Of a stretch of 64,000 nucleotides of DNA, positions 8,888-17,045 are shown piece by piece; within the stretch, counting starts at the first letter, position 1, and each line of letters opens with the position of its first letter. The notes beneath the pieces are model-generated. The model was not told the DNA's origin. It was given only the letters and a program-made list of their open reading frames with translations, and searched no databases. This DNA is from Candidatus Sulfopaludibacter sp. SbA3. GTDB taxonomy: Bacteria > Acidobacteriota > Terriglobia > Bryobacterales > Bryobacteraceae. The translations under genes and the position numbers were made by a program. Location of the stretch: the NCBI GenBank assembly GCA_945890485.1, contig CAMDCN010000019.1:62001-126000 (forward strand), read 5' to 3'.

Positions 8888-9369
8888 TGGGCGGCTCCGT
8901 TAATTTCGATAGCGGCGGCTTGTACCGCGCGGATGATCTTGTCGTAACCGGTGCAGCGGCAGAGATTGTTCGAGAGCCAGAAGCGGGTCTGCTCTTCTGT
9001 GGGGTGCGGATGCTTCTGAAGCAGCGCGTCAGCGGCGATCAGGAAGCCGGGGGTGCAGATGCCGCACTGGAGCGCGGCGTGGTCCAGAAAGGCCTTCTGC
9101 AAGGGGTGGAGGGTGCTGCCGTGGGCGAGGCCTTCGACGGTGGTGATGGACTCCCCGGCGGCTTCGACGCCGAGCACGAGGCAGGAGGTAACGATGCGGT
9201 CGCCGAGCTTGACGGTGCAGGAGCCGCAGTTGCCATCGCCGCAGCCTTCCTTCGTGCCGGTTAGTCCGACGATGTCGCGGAGGCACTCCAGGAGGGACTG
9301 GCGGGGTTCGCAGAGAAACTCGACGGGCTCGTTGTTGATGGTGGTTTGGACTTGGACTTTGGCGGACAT
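8884..9369 (-). CDS. Molybdenum hydroxylase 2Fe-2S subunit
   Basis: A 161-aa subunit with the two expected clusters. The plant-ferredoxin type site is at about residues 40-65 (CGDGNCGSC plus a later Cys), and the helical site is at about 100-145 (CGICTPG and CRCTGYDKI). The ORF track start at 9408 adds 13 residues that overlap the FAD subunit. The ATG at 9369 (MSAKVQVQTTINNE) lies one base after that gene's stop and fits the family length. It carries electrons from the molybdenum centre to FAD. Confidence 0.9.
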   Translation of the reverse strand: MSAKVQVQTTINNEPVEFLCEPRQSLLECLRDIVGLTGTKEGCGDGNCGSCTVKLGDRIVTSCLVLGVEAAGESITTVEGLAHGSTLHPLQKAFLDHAALQCGICTPGFLIAADALLQKHPHPTEEQTRFWLSNNLCRCTGYDKIIRAVQAAAIEINGAAQ

Positions 9370-9370
9370 G

Positions 9371-10240
9371 CTAGTTAATCTCCAGGGCGCGGGCGACGGC
9401 GAGTTCAAGAGCGCGGCGGACCATTACGGCGCATAGATGGCGACGGTAGGCGGCGCTGCCGCGCATGTCGGAAATGGGGGACGCGGCTTCCTGCGCAATT
9501 TTGGCGGCGGTTTCGAGGGCCTCCGCCGTAGGCATCTGGTTGACCAATGACTCGCCGGCGGCAGGGACGTAAAGCGGCGTGGGGGCGACGGAGGAGAGGG
9601 CGATGCGGGCGCCTGCGATGACGCCATTTGAAAGCGTGACAGCGGCGCCGGCGCCGACGACGGCGATATCCATTTCGTTGCGCGGGATGAAGCGGAGGTA
9701 GGCCGCGCCGGAGAACGGGGCGGGCGGGGGAATCTGAATGGAGACGAGCAGTTCGCCGGGGGCGAGTTGGTTGCGGCCCGGTGCTGTACAGAAATCTTCC
9801 ACCGGAACGGATCGGCTGCCGGCCGGTCCGGCGATCAGGGCCGAGGCTCCTAATGCGATCAACAGAGGAATGGAGTCCGCGCTGGGGGCGGAATTGCAAA
9901 GATTGCCGCCGAGGGAGGCGCGGCCTTGAATTTGCGTGCCGCCGATCCAGGAGGCCACTTCAACGAGGGCGGGGTAGTGAGACTGGATGCTGGCATCGGC
10001 GGTGAGCCGGTAGCAGGGCACCGCGGCGCCGATGGTGAGACCGCCGGCGGGGCTGAAGGCGATCTCGTTCAGTTCGGGAATCTTTTTGACGTCGATGACG
10101 ACATCAGCTTCCTTGCGGCCGGAGCGGAGCTGAACGAGCAGGTCCGTACCGCCGGCCAGAAGGCGGGCGGAGGGTTGACTGGCGAGCAGACCGACGGCTT
10201 CCGGAAGGGAGGCGGGAGCAGCATAGTCGAAGGCTTTCAC
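9371..10240 (-). CDS. Molybdenum hydroxylase FAD-binding subunit (CoxM/XdhB-like)
   Basis: A 289-aa subunit and the first gene of the operon FAD-FeS-Mo-MoaD. The FAD-binding signature is clear: ASLPEAVGLLASQ, LLAGGTDLLVQLR and GRASLGGNLCNSAPSADS. The C-terminal CO_deh_flav_C domain is present. It accepts electrons from the 2Fe-2S subunit and reduces an external acceptor. The operon start at 10240 is 24 bp from the divergent DUF1080 gene at 10265, so the control sites for both lie in a very small space or inside the coding regions. Confidence 0.9.
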   Translation of the reverse strand: MKAFDYAAPASLPEAVGLLASQPSARLLAGGTDLLVQLRSGRKEADVVIDVKKIPELNEIAFSPAGGLTIGAAVPCYRLTADASIQSHYPALVEVASWIGGTQIQGRASLGGNLCNSAPSADSIPLLIALGASALIAGPAGSRSVPVEDFCTAPGRNQLAPGELLVSIQIPPPAPFSGAAYLRFIPRNEMDIAVVGAGAAVTLSNGVIAGARIALSSVAPTPLYVPAAGESLVNQMPTAEALETAAKIAQEAASPISDMRGSAAYRRHLCAVMVRRALELAVARALEIN

Positions 10241-10264
10241 ACCGTTTAGTGTACCTTTGAGAAG

Positions 10265-10813
10265 ATGCGTTGGTTGATGATTTTCGGGTTAACACTGTGC
10301 CTGCACGGACAGGTGCTGCAGATGGGCGAAGCGAGCGAAGGGTTTGTGCCAATGTTCAATGGGCGCGACTTCGGGCGCTGGGAAGGGGACGAGCAGGTTT
10401 GGCAAATTGAGCGGGACCGCATCTGGGGTTCGACCGACAAAATGACTGGGCGGAAACGCAGCTTGGCGCTGGTGCACCGGGGCGAACGCTATCAGGATTT
10501 TGAACTCCGGATGGAGGTACGGCTGCGGAACGGCCGCATGAAGCTGTGGGTGCAGAGTGAGGACCGCGGAGAAGGGGTGATGGAGGGGCCGTTCGTTGAA
10601 ATCACGGATTCGCGCAAGCTGCTGAAGGTGAACGAATGGGTGGAGTATAAGCTGCTTTGCAAAGACGGAAAGATGACGGTTTCCGTGAACGGGGAAGTGA
10701 AGCAGGACGACCTTCCGGCAACCGCCCAAGCGGGGTTGATCGCAGTTGAAATTGAGGCGGTTCCGGCCATGGAAGTACGCTTGCGGACGATTCGGATCAA
10801 AACATTGAAGTGA
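10265..10813 (+). CDS. Secreted DUF1080 (3-keto-disaccharide hydrolase-like) protein
   Basis: A 182-aa single-domain protein with an export signal (MRWLMIFGLTLCLHGQV). The DUF1080 concanavalin-like fold starts at FVPMFNGRDFGRWEGDEQVWQIERDRIWG and continues with YQDFELRMEVRLRNGRMKLWVQ and NEWVEYKLLCKDGKMTVSVNGE. Related proteins bind or cleave glycans. It is shorter than many family members but looks complete. It is the last gene before the base-skew switch and still uses the G-ending codon style of the left part of the window. Confidence 0.75.
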   Translation: MRWLMIFGLTLCLHGQVLQMGEASEGFVPMFNGRDFGRWEGDEQVWQIERDRIWGSTDKMTGRKRSLALVHRGERYQDFELRMEVRLRNGRMKLWVQSEDRGEGVMEGPFVEITDSRKLLKVNEWVEYKLLCKDGKMTVSVNGEVKQDDLPATAQAGLIAVEIEAVPAMEVRLRTIRIKTLK

Positions 10814-10874
10814 AGTCAGTTTGGGTGGAGACGGCCGGTTCGGGCATCCGCGGCTAGTATACTGGGGCTCGACA

Positions 10875-11741
10875 ATGCGTTTGCTAGCCTTCTTCGCCAC
10901 CCTTAGCCTATTTGCCGCCGAGCCCCATCGCCCGAAGCTTATCGACGCCCACGTCCACTACAACGGCGACCCTGCCTTCCTCACCAAATTTCTAGCCAAA
11001 TTGGAGTCCGTCGATGGTCAGGCACTCCTTATCGCTCAGCCGAAGGACATCGCCGCCATCAAAGAGTTCACCGCCGCCCACCCCGGCCGCTTCCATGGGC
11101 TCGGCCAGATGTCGCTCGACCACCCCGACGCCGTGAAGCTCGTCGACGAGTTCCACAACGCCGGCTTCCGCGGTCTCGGCGAACTCACCGGCCCCGAATA
11201 CTCCTTCGACGATCGCCGCTACTGGCCCATCTACGAGCGCGCCGAAAAGTACGGCATGATCATCATGTTCCACACCGGCATCGTCAACCGCCGCAACTTC
11301 GCCGAACCGATGAATGTCTCCTCGGATCGCATGCGCGTCTCGACGCTCGACCTCATCGCCCGCCGGTTCCCGAAACTTACACTCATCGCCGCCCACCTCG
11401 GCAACCCCGATTACGAATGGGCCGCCGAGATCGGCCGCTGGAATCCGAACCTCCTCTTCGATGTCTCCGGCTCCACGCTCTACAAGAAACAAGCCGACCT
11501 GACGTTTTTCAAGTCCATCTTTTGGTGGGACAACGTCGTCAGCCCTCATACGCCAAAATCCAATGTCAGCGCCTTTGAGAAGCTCGTCTTCGGGTCCGAC
11601 GTTTTCGGCGGTGAAATTGCCGAGTTCGACCGCGAACTTGACCTGTACAAGAAGCTCCTCGCTGCTTGCGGCGTCGCCCCGGCTTCTCAGGAGAACATCT
11701 TCAACGGAACCCTCTGGAAGGTTCTCCAGAAGAAAAATTAG
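10875..11741 (+). CDS. Secreted amidohydrolase family 2 (TIM-barrel) protein
   Basis: A 288-aa protein with a signal peptide (MRLLAFFATLSLFAAEP) and the metal-site pattern of the PF04909 amidohydrolases: LIDAHVHYNG (HxH) at about residues 23-31, MFHTGI, LIAAHLGNPDY and the final GSDVFGG aspartate. The reaction is unknown; relatives decarboxylate or hydrolyse ring compounds. The ATG at 10875 is chosen over 10821 because the signal peptide begins there. It is the first gene with C-ending codon use on the plus strand. Confidence 0.75.
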   Translation: MRLLAFFATLSLFAAEPHRPKLIDAHVHYNGDPAFLTKFLAKLESVDGQALLIAQPKDIAAIKEFTAAHPGRFHGLGQMSLDHPDAVKLVDEFHNAGFRGLGELTGPEYSFDDRRYWPIYERAEKYGMIIMFHTGIVNRRNFAEPMNVSSDRMRVSTLDLIARRFPKLTLIAAHLGNPDYEWAAEIGRWNPNLLFDVSGSTLYKKQADLTFFKSIFWWDNVVSPHTPKSNVSAFEKLVFGSDVFGGEIAEFDRELDLYKKLLAACGVAPASQENIFNGTLWKVLQKKN

Positions 11742-12042
11742 GTCGGCCTCCGGTTAACGCAGAGGTCCGTTCCGCATCGCGGACGGCGACCGCCGGACTC
11801 CAGTACGCCTCACCACACGCTTCCGCCCGGATCCGCATCGAGATTGCCGTCTCCTCGGCTGGACGATTCAGCGCCCGCCGCCTTGCTCTGGTCGGCCCCC
11901 GGGCGCCCTTGGCTTTATCCTGCTAGGAGCTTCTCATCCACGGGACCCGGAGCAGCCCCGCCAACGGGCCGCCGCCGAGTTGCCCCCCAAGCACCATTCG
12001 CGTGCCCGCGCCCATTCCGCACTCAGCTATACTCGCCGAATC
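11742..12042. other. Intergenic, no gene seen
   Basis: About 300 bases of C-rich sequence lie between the two amidohydrolase genes. The ORFs reported over it are low-complexity Arg/Pro/Ser readings without homology that I can recognise. No hairpin with a T-run, repeat or RNA motif was found by eye. It may hold a promoter for the downstream gene. Confidence 0.5.
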
Positions 12043-13497
12043 ATGCTCTCCCGGCGCTTGCCCCTAATCTTCCTGGTCCCGCTCGCTCTTCTCGCACAGC
12101 CCCCCTACGACCTCGTCATCGCCAACGGCCGCGTCATGGATCCCGAAACGCGCCTCGATGCGCCCCGCCATATCGGCATCCGCAACGGCAAGATCGCGGC
12201 TATCTCCGCTCAACCGCTCACCGGCAAGGCCACCCTTTCCGCCGCGGGCCGCGTCGTGGCCCCAGGCTTCATCGATCTCCACTCCCACGGCCACACCAAC
12301 GAATCAAACGAGTATCAAGCGCACGACGGCGTCACCACCGCTCTCGAACTGGAAGTGGGCGTCCCCTCCGTCGGCGCCTGGCTCAAGCAGCGCGCTGGCC
12401 ACGCCATCCTGAATCACGGCGCCACCGCCTCCCACGGCGCCATCCGCACCATGGCCCTCCGCGAATTCGCCGCCGAGGCGCCCGCATGGATGGACTCGCC
12501 CACCAGTTGGCGCGACCTCATGATGAAGGGGCGCTATAAGGCCATCAATTCCCCCGAAGAGCTTACCGTCCTTGGCGCCACCCTCGAACGCGGACTTCGC
12601 GAAGGCGGACTCGGCGTCGGCATCGCCAACCAGTACTACCCTGGCGCAACTCGCGATGAAGTCTTTCGCGTCTTCGAAATGGCCCGCCGCTGGAATGTGC
12701 CCATCTATACTCACGTTCGCTCCATGGGCGCCGACGCCATGCAGGAGGTCATCGCCAATGCCGCCGCCACCGGCGCCTCTCTCCACATCGTCCACGTCAA
12801 CTCCATGAGCCTCGGCGAACTCCCGCTGGTGCTCGACCTGATCGAATCAGCCAACAAGCGTGGCCTCGATATCACCACCGAAGCTTACCCCTATACCGCC
12901 GCTTCCACCTTCCTCGAAACCACGATGTTCGACGACGGCTGGCAGCAGCGCCTCGGCATCTCCTACGGCGAACTCCAATGGGTGAAGACCGGCGAACGAC
13001 TCACGGAAAAGACGTTCACTGAATACCGCAAGCAAGGCGGCGCCGTCATCATGCACTTCATGAAACCGGAGTGGATCCAGCGCGCCATGGCCTCGCCCTT
13101 CGTCATGGTCGCCTCGGACGGCATGCCCTTTGCCCCTGGCGCGCATCCCCGCAGCGCCGGCACCTTCGCGCGCGTCCTCGGCCGCTACGTCCGGGAGCAG
13201 AAGGTTCTCTCTCTCATGGACGCGCTCGGCAAGATGACCATCATGCCCGCCCGGCGCCTGGAAGCCATGGCCCCGCAGATGAAAAACAAGGGCCGCCTCC
13301 GCGTCGGCGCCGATGCCGACATTACCGTCTTTGACCCCACCTCGGTCATCGACACCGCCACCTTCGAAAAGGGCCTCAGCTTCTCGGCCGGGATCGATCA
13401 TGTCCTCGTCAACGGCGTCCCCGTGGTGCGTGATGGCAAGACCGTACCCAACGTGTTCCCCGGCCAACCTGTCCTCGGCAACTACGGCAAGCGCTGA
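12043..13497 (+). CDS. Secreted N-acyl-D-amino-acid deacylase (D-aminoacylase) family protein
   Basis: A 484-aa metal-dependent amidohydrolase with a signal peptide (MLSRRLPLIFLVPLALLAQPP). Features are the N-terminal composite domain (YDLVIANGRVMDPETRLDA), the HxH metal motif (GFIDLHSHGH), IYTHVRSMG, LHIVHVNSM and the family signature near the end, ASDGMPFAPGAHPRSAGTFARVLGRYV. It probably releases amino acids from N-acyl or D-configured peptides in the periplasm. The ATG at 12043 is chosen because the signal peptide starts there; the ORF track extension from 11980 is Arg/His-rich and unlikely. Confidence 0.8.
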   Translation: MLSRRLPLIFLVPLALLAQPPYDLVIANGRVMDPETRLDAPRHIGIRNGKIAAISAQPLTGKATLSAAGRVVAPGFIDLHSHGHTNESNEYQAHDGVTTALELEVGVPSVGAWLKQRAGHAILNHGATASHGAIRTMALREFAAEAPAWMDSPTSWRDLMMKGRYKAINSPEELTVLGATLERGLREGGLGVGIANQYYPGATRDEVFRVFEMARRWNVPIYTHVRSMGADAMQEVIANAAATGASLHIVHVNSMSLGELPLVLDLIESANKRGLDITTEAYPYTAASTFLETTMFDDGWQQRLGISYGELQWVKTGERLTEKTFTEYRKQGGAVIMHFMKPEWIQRAMASPFVMVASDGMPFAPGAHPRSAGTFARVLGRYVREQKVLSLMDALGKMTIMPARRLEAMAPQMKNKGRLRVGADADITVFDPTSVIDTATFEKGLSFSAGIDHVLVNGVPVVRDGKTVPNVFPGQPVLGNYGKR

Positions 13498-13533
13498 CGG
13501 GAAACGCCGCCCGCTTCCGCGTCACTAGGCAGT

Positions 13534-13875
13534 ATGGAACTCATGGGCGTTCAGTCAAACGAAATCCGGGCTATCAATAAAAAGCACGGCGGTACGAACG
13601 AGATGAACGGCAACGTCGATACGACCTTCGCCAACGCCTTGTACCACAAGAGCTTCTGGCTCCGCGTCGCGGCCGTCGTCCGCAGCATCGTCGGTGGCCA
13701 TCTATTTAACGATGGCAACAAGCGAACCGGTTTCGACACGGTGCGTCTTTTTCAATCGCGAAACACTGTCGTCACCGGGGTGCTCGATGCCGGCCTCCGC
13801 GACGTGATGCGCGACATCGCGACGGGTCGTCTCTCCGAGGTTGAAGACATCGCTGCCCGCCTCCGCGGATTCTAA
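13534..13875 (+). CDS. Solitary Fic/Doc-family protein
   Basis: A 113-aa protein built around the Fic/Doc active-site motif GHLFNDGNKRTGFDTV (family pattern HxFx[D/E]xNxR). The His, the acidic residue, Asn and Arg are all present, and the GNKR form is closer to Doc (death on curing, an EF-Tu kinase) than to AMP-transferring Fic proteins. Expected Doc helices flank the motif. No Phd-type antitoxin and no inhibitory [S/T]xxxE[G/N] helix is obvious. The next gene downstream is an EF-P paralog. It could be a housekeeping derivative or an orphan toxin. The ATG at 13543 is an alternative start. Confidence 0.72.
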   Translation: MELMGVQSNEIRAINKKHGGTNEMNGNVDTTFANALYHKSFWLRVAAVVRSIVGGHLFNDGNKRTGFDTVRLFQSRNTVVTGVLDAGLRDVMRDIATGRLSEVEDIAARLRGF

Positions 13876-13888
13876 CTATACTGGAGTT

Positions 13889-14464
13889 GTGGCCGCACTA
13901 ATCGACGCGCTGAACATCAAGCGCCGCACCTTTTTTGAACTCGACAACACCCCGTTCTGCTGTCTCGAAGCCGAGGTGAGCACTCCCACCGCTCGCGGTG
14001 GCCAGACCTTGGTCCGGCTGAAGATGCGCAATCTGCTCACGAACGGCGTTTTCGACAAGACCTTCAAAGCCGGCGAAAAGTTCAAGGAGCCGGATCTCCA
14101 AACCGTCCAGGCTTCCTACCTCTATCGCGATAATGACGGCGCCTATTTCCTCGACCAGGAAAGCTTCGAGACGATCAATCTCCCCGACGCCATCCTTGGC
14201 AGCGCCCTCGATTTCCTCATCGAAGGCGCCATGATCGATCTGCTGAAGTTCAATGGCAATCCCATCGGCCTCGAACTGCCTCCCAGCGTCGAACTCTCCA
14301 TCGCCTACACGGAACCCGGCGTCCGTGGCGACACGTCGAGCGGCAGCGTTACCAAACTCGCCCGCCTCGAAACCGGACTCGAAATCAAGGTCCCGCTCTT
14401 CATCAAAGAGGGCGAAAAGGTGAAAGTTTCGACGGAAACGCGCGAATTCGGCGGCCGCGCTTAA
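13889..14464 (+). CDS. efp: Elongation factor P family protein with YeiP-type tip loop
   Basis: A protein of about 191 aa starting at a GTG (MAALIDALNIKRRTFFELDN) 13 bp after the Fic/Doc gene. The ATG at 13841 would lie inside that gene and adds unrelated residues. All three EF-P domains are present, ending in GDTSSGSVTKLARLETGLEIKVPLFIKEGEKVKVSTETREF. At the tip loop that enters the ribosomal peptidyl centre, bacterial EF-P has PGKGQAF or PGRGPAF. Here the loop reads PTARGGQTL, one residue longer, with Arg at the modified position, as in YeiP. It should help stalled ribosomes at polyproline stretches. No modification enzyme gene (EpmAB or EarP) is nearby. Confidence 0.85.
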   Translation: MAALIDALNIKRRTFFELDNTPFCCLEAEVSTPTARGGQTLVRLKMRNLLTNGVFDKTFKAGEKFKEPDLQTVQASYLYRDNDGAYFLDQESFETINLPDAILGSALDFLIEGAMIDLLKFNGNPIGLELPPSVELSIAYTEPGVRGDTSSGSVTKLARLETGLEIKVPLFIKEGEKVKVSTETREFGGRA

Positions 14465-15828
14465 ATCATTTCCAGGATCTCGTGCCTCACGAGCTGGTCC
14501 ACCACCCCTAGCGCCTTTTCCCGATCCGACTCCGAAAGTCCACCGAGGCACGAACCTAACGTCTCGCCCCGTGTCACCCAACGGATCAGGTCTAAGATTC
14601 CGTCCCCCACCTGCGGGTTCGCCCGCAGGCTCCTCCGGCCGCTGCGGAGTGTCCATAGCCGGACCTTCTCTCCCAGCGGACACTCGCCTTCCATCGTCGT
14701 TCCGGGCACCACGCGCGCTCGCTGTTCCAGCCAATCCGCAGCTGTCCCCGCCACCCAAAGCGAATCAATGAGCCCCCGATCGATCTGGCCCCATCGCTCC
14801 GCGGCCACCACTAACGGCTGACCGTCGCCCGCCCCCACGACCATGAGCGTCAACCGTACCTCCGTCACTCCGCACCGCCGCAAATGCTCCACCGTGCGGT
14901 AAGCTTCGTCCCACCACCGCCGATCCCGCTGCCGATGGGCCTGCGCACAATAGACTGCCGCATCGACTTCCAGATCCACCATCTCCGAACTCACCAGCGC
15001 GGTCACTCCTTCCGGCGTCGAAACCATGTCCGCCAACACAAATCCAACCCCGTTCTCCGTCAAATATCCCGGCATCTCCTTCACCACCAGGCGCGCCATC
15101 TCGTCGCCCGTCCGGCCACCGTGCAGGTAAACCACCTTCTCCTGATCATCCCGCAATGGCAGAAATGGCGGCTGCGATACGATCAGGTCGAATCGTTCTC
15201 CCACGACAGGCGAGTACCAGTCGCCCACCCGGAACTCGGCGTTCGCGATTCCGTTCAGCATCGCGTTCACACGCGCCATCTCGATCGCCCGCGCGTTCAG
15301 GTCGGTTCCCACCACGCGGTCTGCCGCCCGCGCCAGCAGCAACGCCAATACTCCGCCGCCACAACCCAGGTCCAGCGCACTCTCCACACGCTGATCCGGA
15401 TAACTCGCTCGCGCCAACAGTGCCGTGGTGGTCCCGACGCCCATCACGTTATCCGCCGTCTCCTCTGGCCGGTCGGCCAGGATATACAGGCTGTCGAGCA
15501 GGGACAAACGCAACGGACTCCGCCAGCCCTTCGCTGTTTCTTCAATCAAACTACAATCCCGCGCGAATGCGAACGACTCCTCGCCCAAGGCTCGAATGGC
15601 CTGCGCCGTGGACACCGGCTCATCCCGTGTAAGCATCCGCAATGCCAACGCCGCCGGCTCATCACTCACTTCGAACTGCAGGCGCAACCAGTCGGTTCCA
15701 AACGCCGCAGGAAATCTCCCAATCGACTTTTCCTGTTCCTCAATCCACGCGCTGGTCAAGCCTATGGCCCGAAACCGGTCCGCCAGCGCCGTCCATTGCG
15801 CTACTGTGCCTTGTGGGATCGCAATCAT
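14461..15828 (-). CDS. Class I SAM-dependent methyltransferase (HemK/RlmG-like)
   Basis: A protein of about 455 aa. The ATG at 15828 (MIAIPQGTVAQW) has an AGGA site nine bases upstream; the track start at 15861 adds 11 residues. An N-terminal helical domain (about 1-150) precedes a Rossmann methyltransferase domain with motif I DLGCGGGVLALLLA, an acidic motif II (VVGTDLNARAIEMA) and SQPPF in place of the NPPY/NPPF motif IV that binds the target amide or exocyclic amine. A C-terminal region of about 180 residues is of unknown role. Substrates may be rRNA, protein or a small molecule. It converges on efp with a four-base overlap. Confidence 0.78.
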   Translation of the reverse strand: MIAIPQGTVAQWTALADRFRAIGLTSAWIEEQEKSIGRFPAAFGTDWLRLQFEVSDEPAALALRMLTRDEPVSTAQAIRALGEESFAFARDCSLIEETAKGWRSPLRLSLLDSLYILADRPEETADNVMGVGTTTALLARASYPDQRVESALDLGCGGGVLALLLARAADRVVGTDLNARAIEMARVNAMLNGIANAEFRVGDWYSPVVGERFDLIVSQPPFLPLRDDQEKVVYLHGGRTGDEMARLVVKEMPGYLTENGVGFVLADMVSTPEGVTALVSSEMVDLEVDAAVYCAQAHRQRDRRWWDEAYRTVEHLRRCGVTEVRLTLMVVGAGDGQPLVVAAERWGQIDRGLIDSLWVAGTAADWLEQRARVVPGTTMEGECPLGEKVRLWTLRSGRRSLRANPQVGDGILDLIRWVTRGETLGSCLGGLSESDREKALGVVDQLVRHEILEMI

Positions 15829-15890
15829 ATCGTTCAATCCTAACCGGAAATTCTGGCGCAACCTTTCGCGCAGTTTGCCGACAATGAGGT

Positions 15891-17045
15891 ATGCCGCGCT
15901 TCCATCTCATGGTTTTACGTCCGCTGCTCGTCCTTATCCTCACGAACGGCCTCTCCGCGCAACCGGCCCGCTTCGTCGAAGGGAAAGACTACGTCGTCTT
16001 CAAACGAGTCCGGTTCCTGGACCAGATGGGTTTCGACCGGCCCGTTGAGGCGTTCAGCATGCTCGTCCCCAGCGGGTGGAAGGCCGAAGGCGGCATTAAG
16101 TGGGGCTCGATCGGCGGCTGCCGCGGCGAGATTATCAAAAGCGTGGTAACGCTGACGTCTCCCGACGGCGCCTTCAGCTTCCACGCCCTCCCTATTCGCG
16201 CGTTCTCTTTCGCCAGTGACCAGATGATGCTCCAGGCAATCCGCGCCGGCGCGCAGGCAGGCGGCTGCGCCGTCAACCAACCCTTCAACGCCAGCCAGTT
16301 CGTGGATGGCTACGCCCGCATGGACCTCCGCGCGCAAGCCTCCAACATTCATCCCGACGAGGCCTCCATCGCGTACCTTCGCCCTTTTGACCAGATCGCG
16401 AACGACGCGGCCCGGCAGTACGGCAACAACTCCCAACAGGAATCCACTGTAGCCAAAGGGGACCTCCGTTTCCCGGACGGTTCGGAAGGTCTCTTGCAAG
16501 GAACGGTTACCAACATCGTCACCAGGAAGCCCGATGCCTTCACCGGCGGCATGACCATGTTCTCCGTCACCACGGTAGTCCCGTTCATGATGCGCTTCCC
16601 CGCCGGCCGGCGGGCGGAAGCGCTGAAGCTCTACCACACCATCATGACCAGCCACCGGGTTAGCCCCATCTGGAAACAGGCCAAAGAACGCTTTATGACC
16701 CAACTCGGCAACATCGAGCATCGAGGCAACATGGAGCGTATCCGGCTGATGGGAGAGCAGTCCCGTGCTTACGCGCGAGAGCAGAGCGCCGCCAGCGATC
16801 AGCGCATGCGCGACTGGGAAAATCGCCAAGCGTCGCAGGACCGGCAGCATACCAACTTCATTCAAGCCATCCGCGAAGTCGAGACGTGGAAGGACTCCTC
16901 TGGCGCCAGCGTCGAACTCTCCTCGGGCTACAGCAACGCTTGGACCAGCGGCGACGGCAGCTACATCCTGACAAATAGCCCGTCATTCGACCCCAGTTCC
17001 GCCTTCCGCGACCAGCAGTGGAAGCCCCTGCAGCGCGCGCGCTAA
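15891..17045 (+). CDS. Secreted protein of unknown function
   Basis: A 384-aa protein with a signal peptide (MVLRPLLVLILTNGLSAQPA, preceded by MPRFHL). The body shows a mixed alpha/beta domain (about 25-260) followed by a charged helical linker with many Gln, Arg and Glu residues (about 260-320). It ends with a compact domain, FIQAIREVETWKDSSGASVELSSGYSNAWTSGDGSYILTNSPSFDP. That ending resembles hypothetical exported proteins I have seen but cannot name. It is a single-gene unit between a methyltransferase (divergent) and a kelch protein (convergent). No catalytic motif is visible. Confidence 0.6.
   Translation: MPRFHLMVLRPLLVLILTNGLSAQPARFVEGKDYVVFKRVRFLDQMGFDRPVEAFSMLVPSGWKAEGGIKWGSIGGCRGEIIKSVVTLTSPDGAFSFHALPIRAFSFASDQMMLQAIRAGAQAGGCAVNQPFNASQFVDGYARMDLRAQASNIHPDEASIAYLRPFDQIANDAARQYGNNSQQESTVAKGDLRFPDGSEGLLQGTVTNIVTRKPDAFTGGMTMFSVTTVVPFMMRFPAGRRAEALKLYHTIMTSHRVSPIWKQAKERFMTQLGNIEHRGNMERIRLMGEQSRAYAREQSAASDQRMRDWENRQASQDRQHTNFIQAIREVETWKDSSGASVELSSGYSNAWTSGDGSYILTNSPSFDPSSAFRDQQWKPLQRAR

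Noticed and set aside
10814-10874. dif-like XerCD site at the skew switch
   Set aside because: The small gap shows no AT-rich 28-bp palindrome of the dif kind; the site, if any, lies elsewhere.
11844-12539. 231-aa ORF across the gap and the deacylase start
   Set aside because: Arg/Pro-rich out-of-frame reading overlapping the deacylase; no real family.
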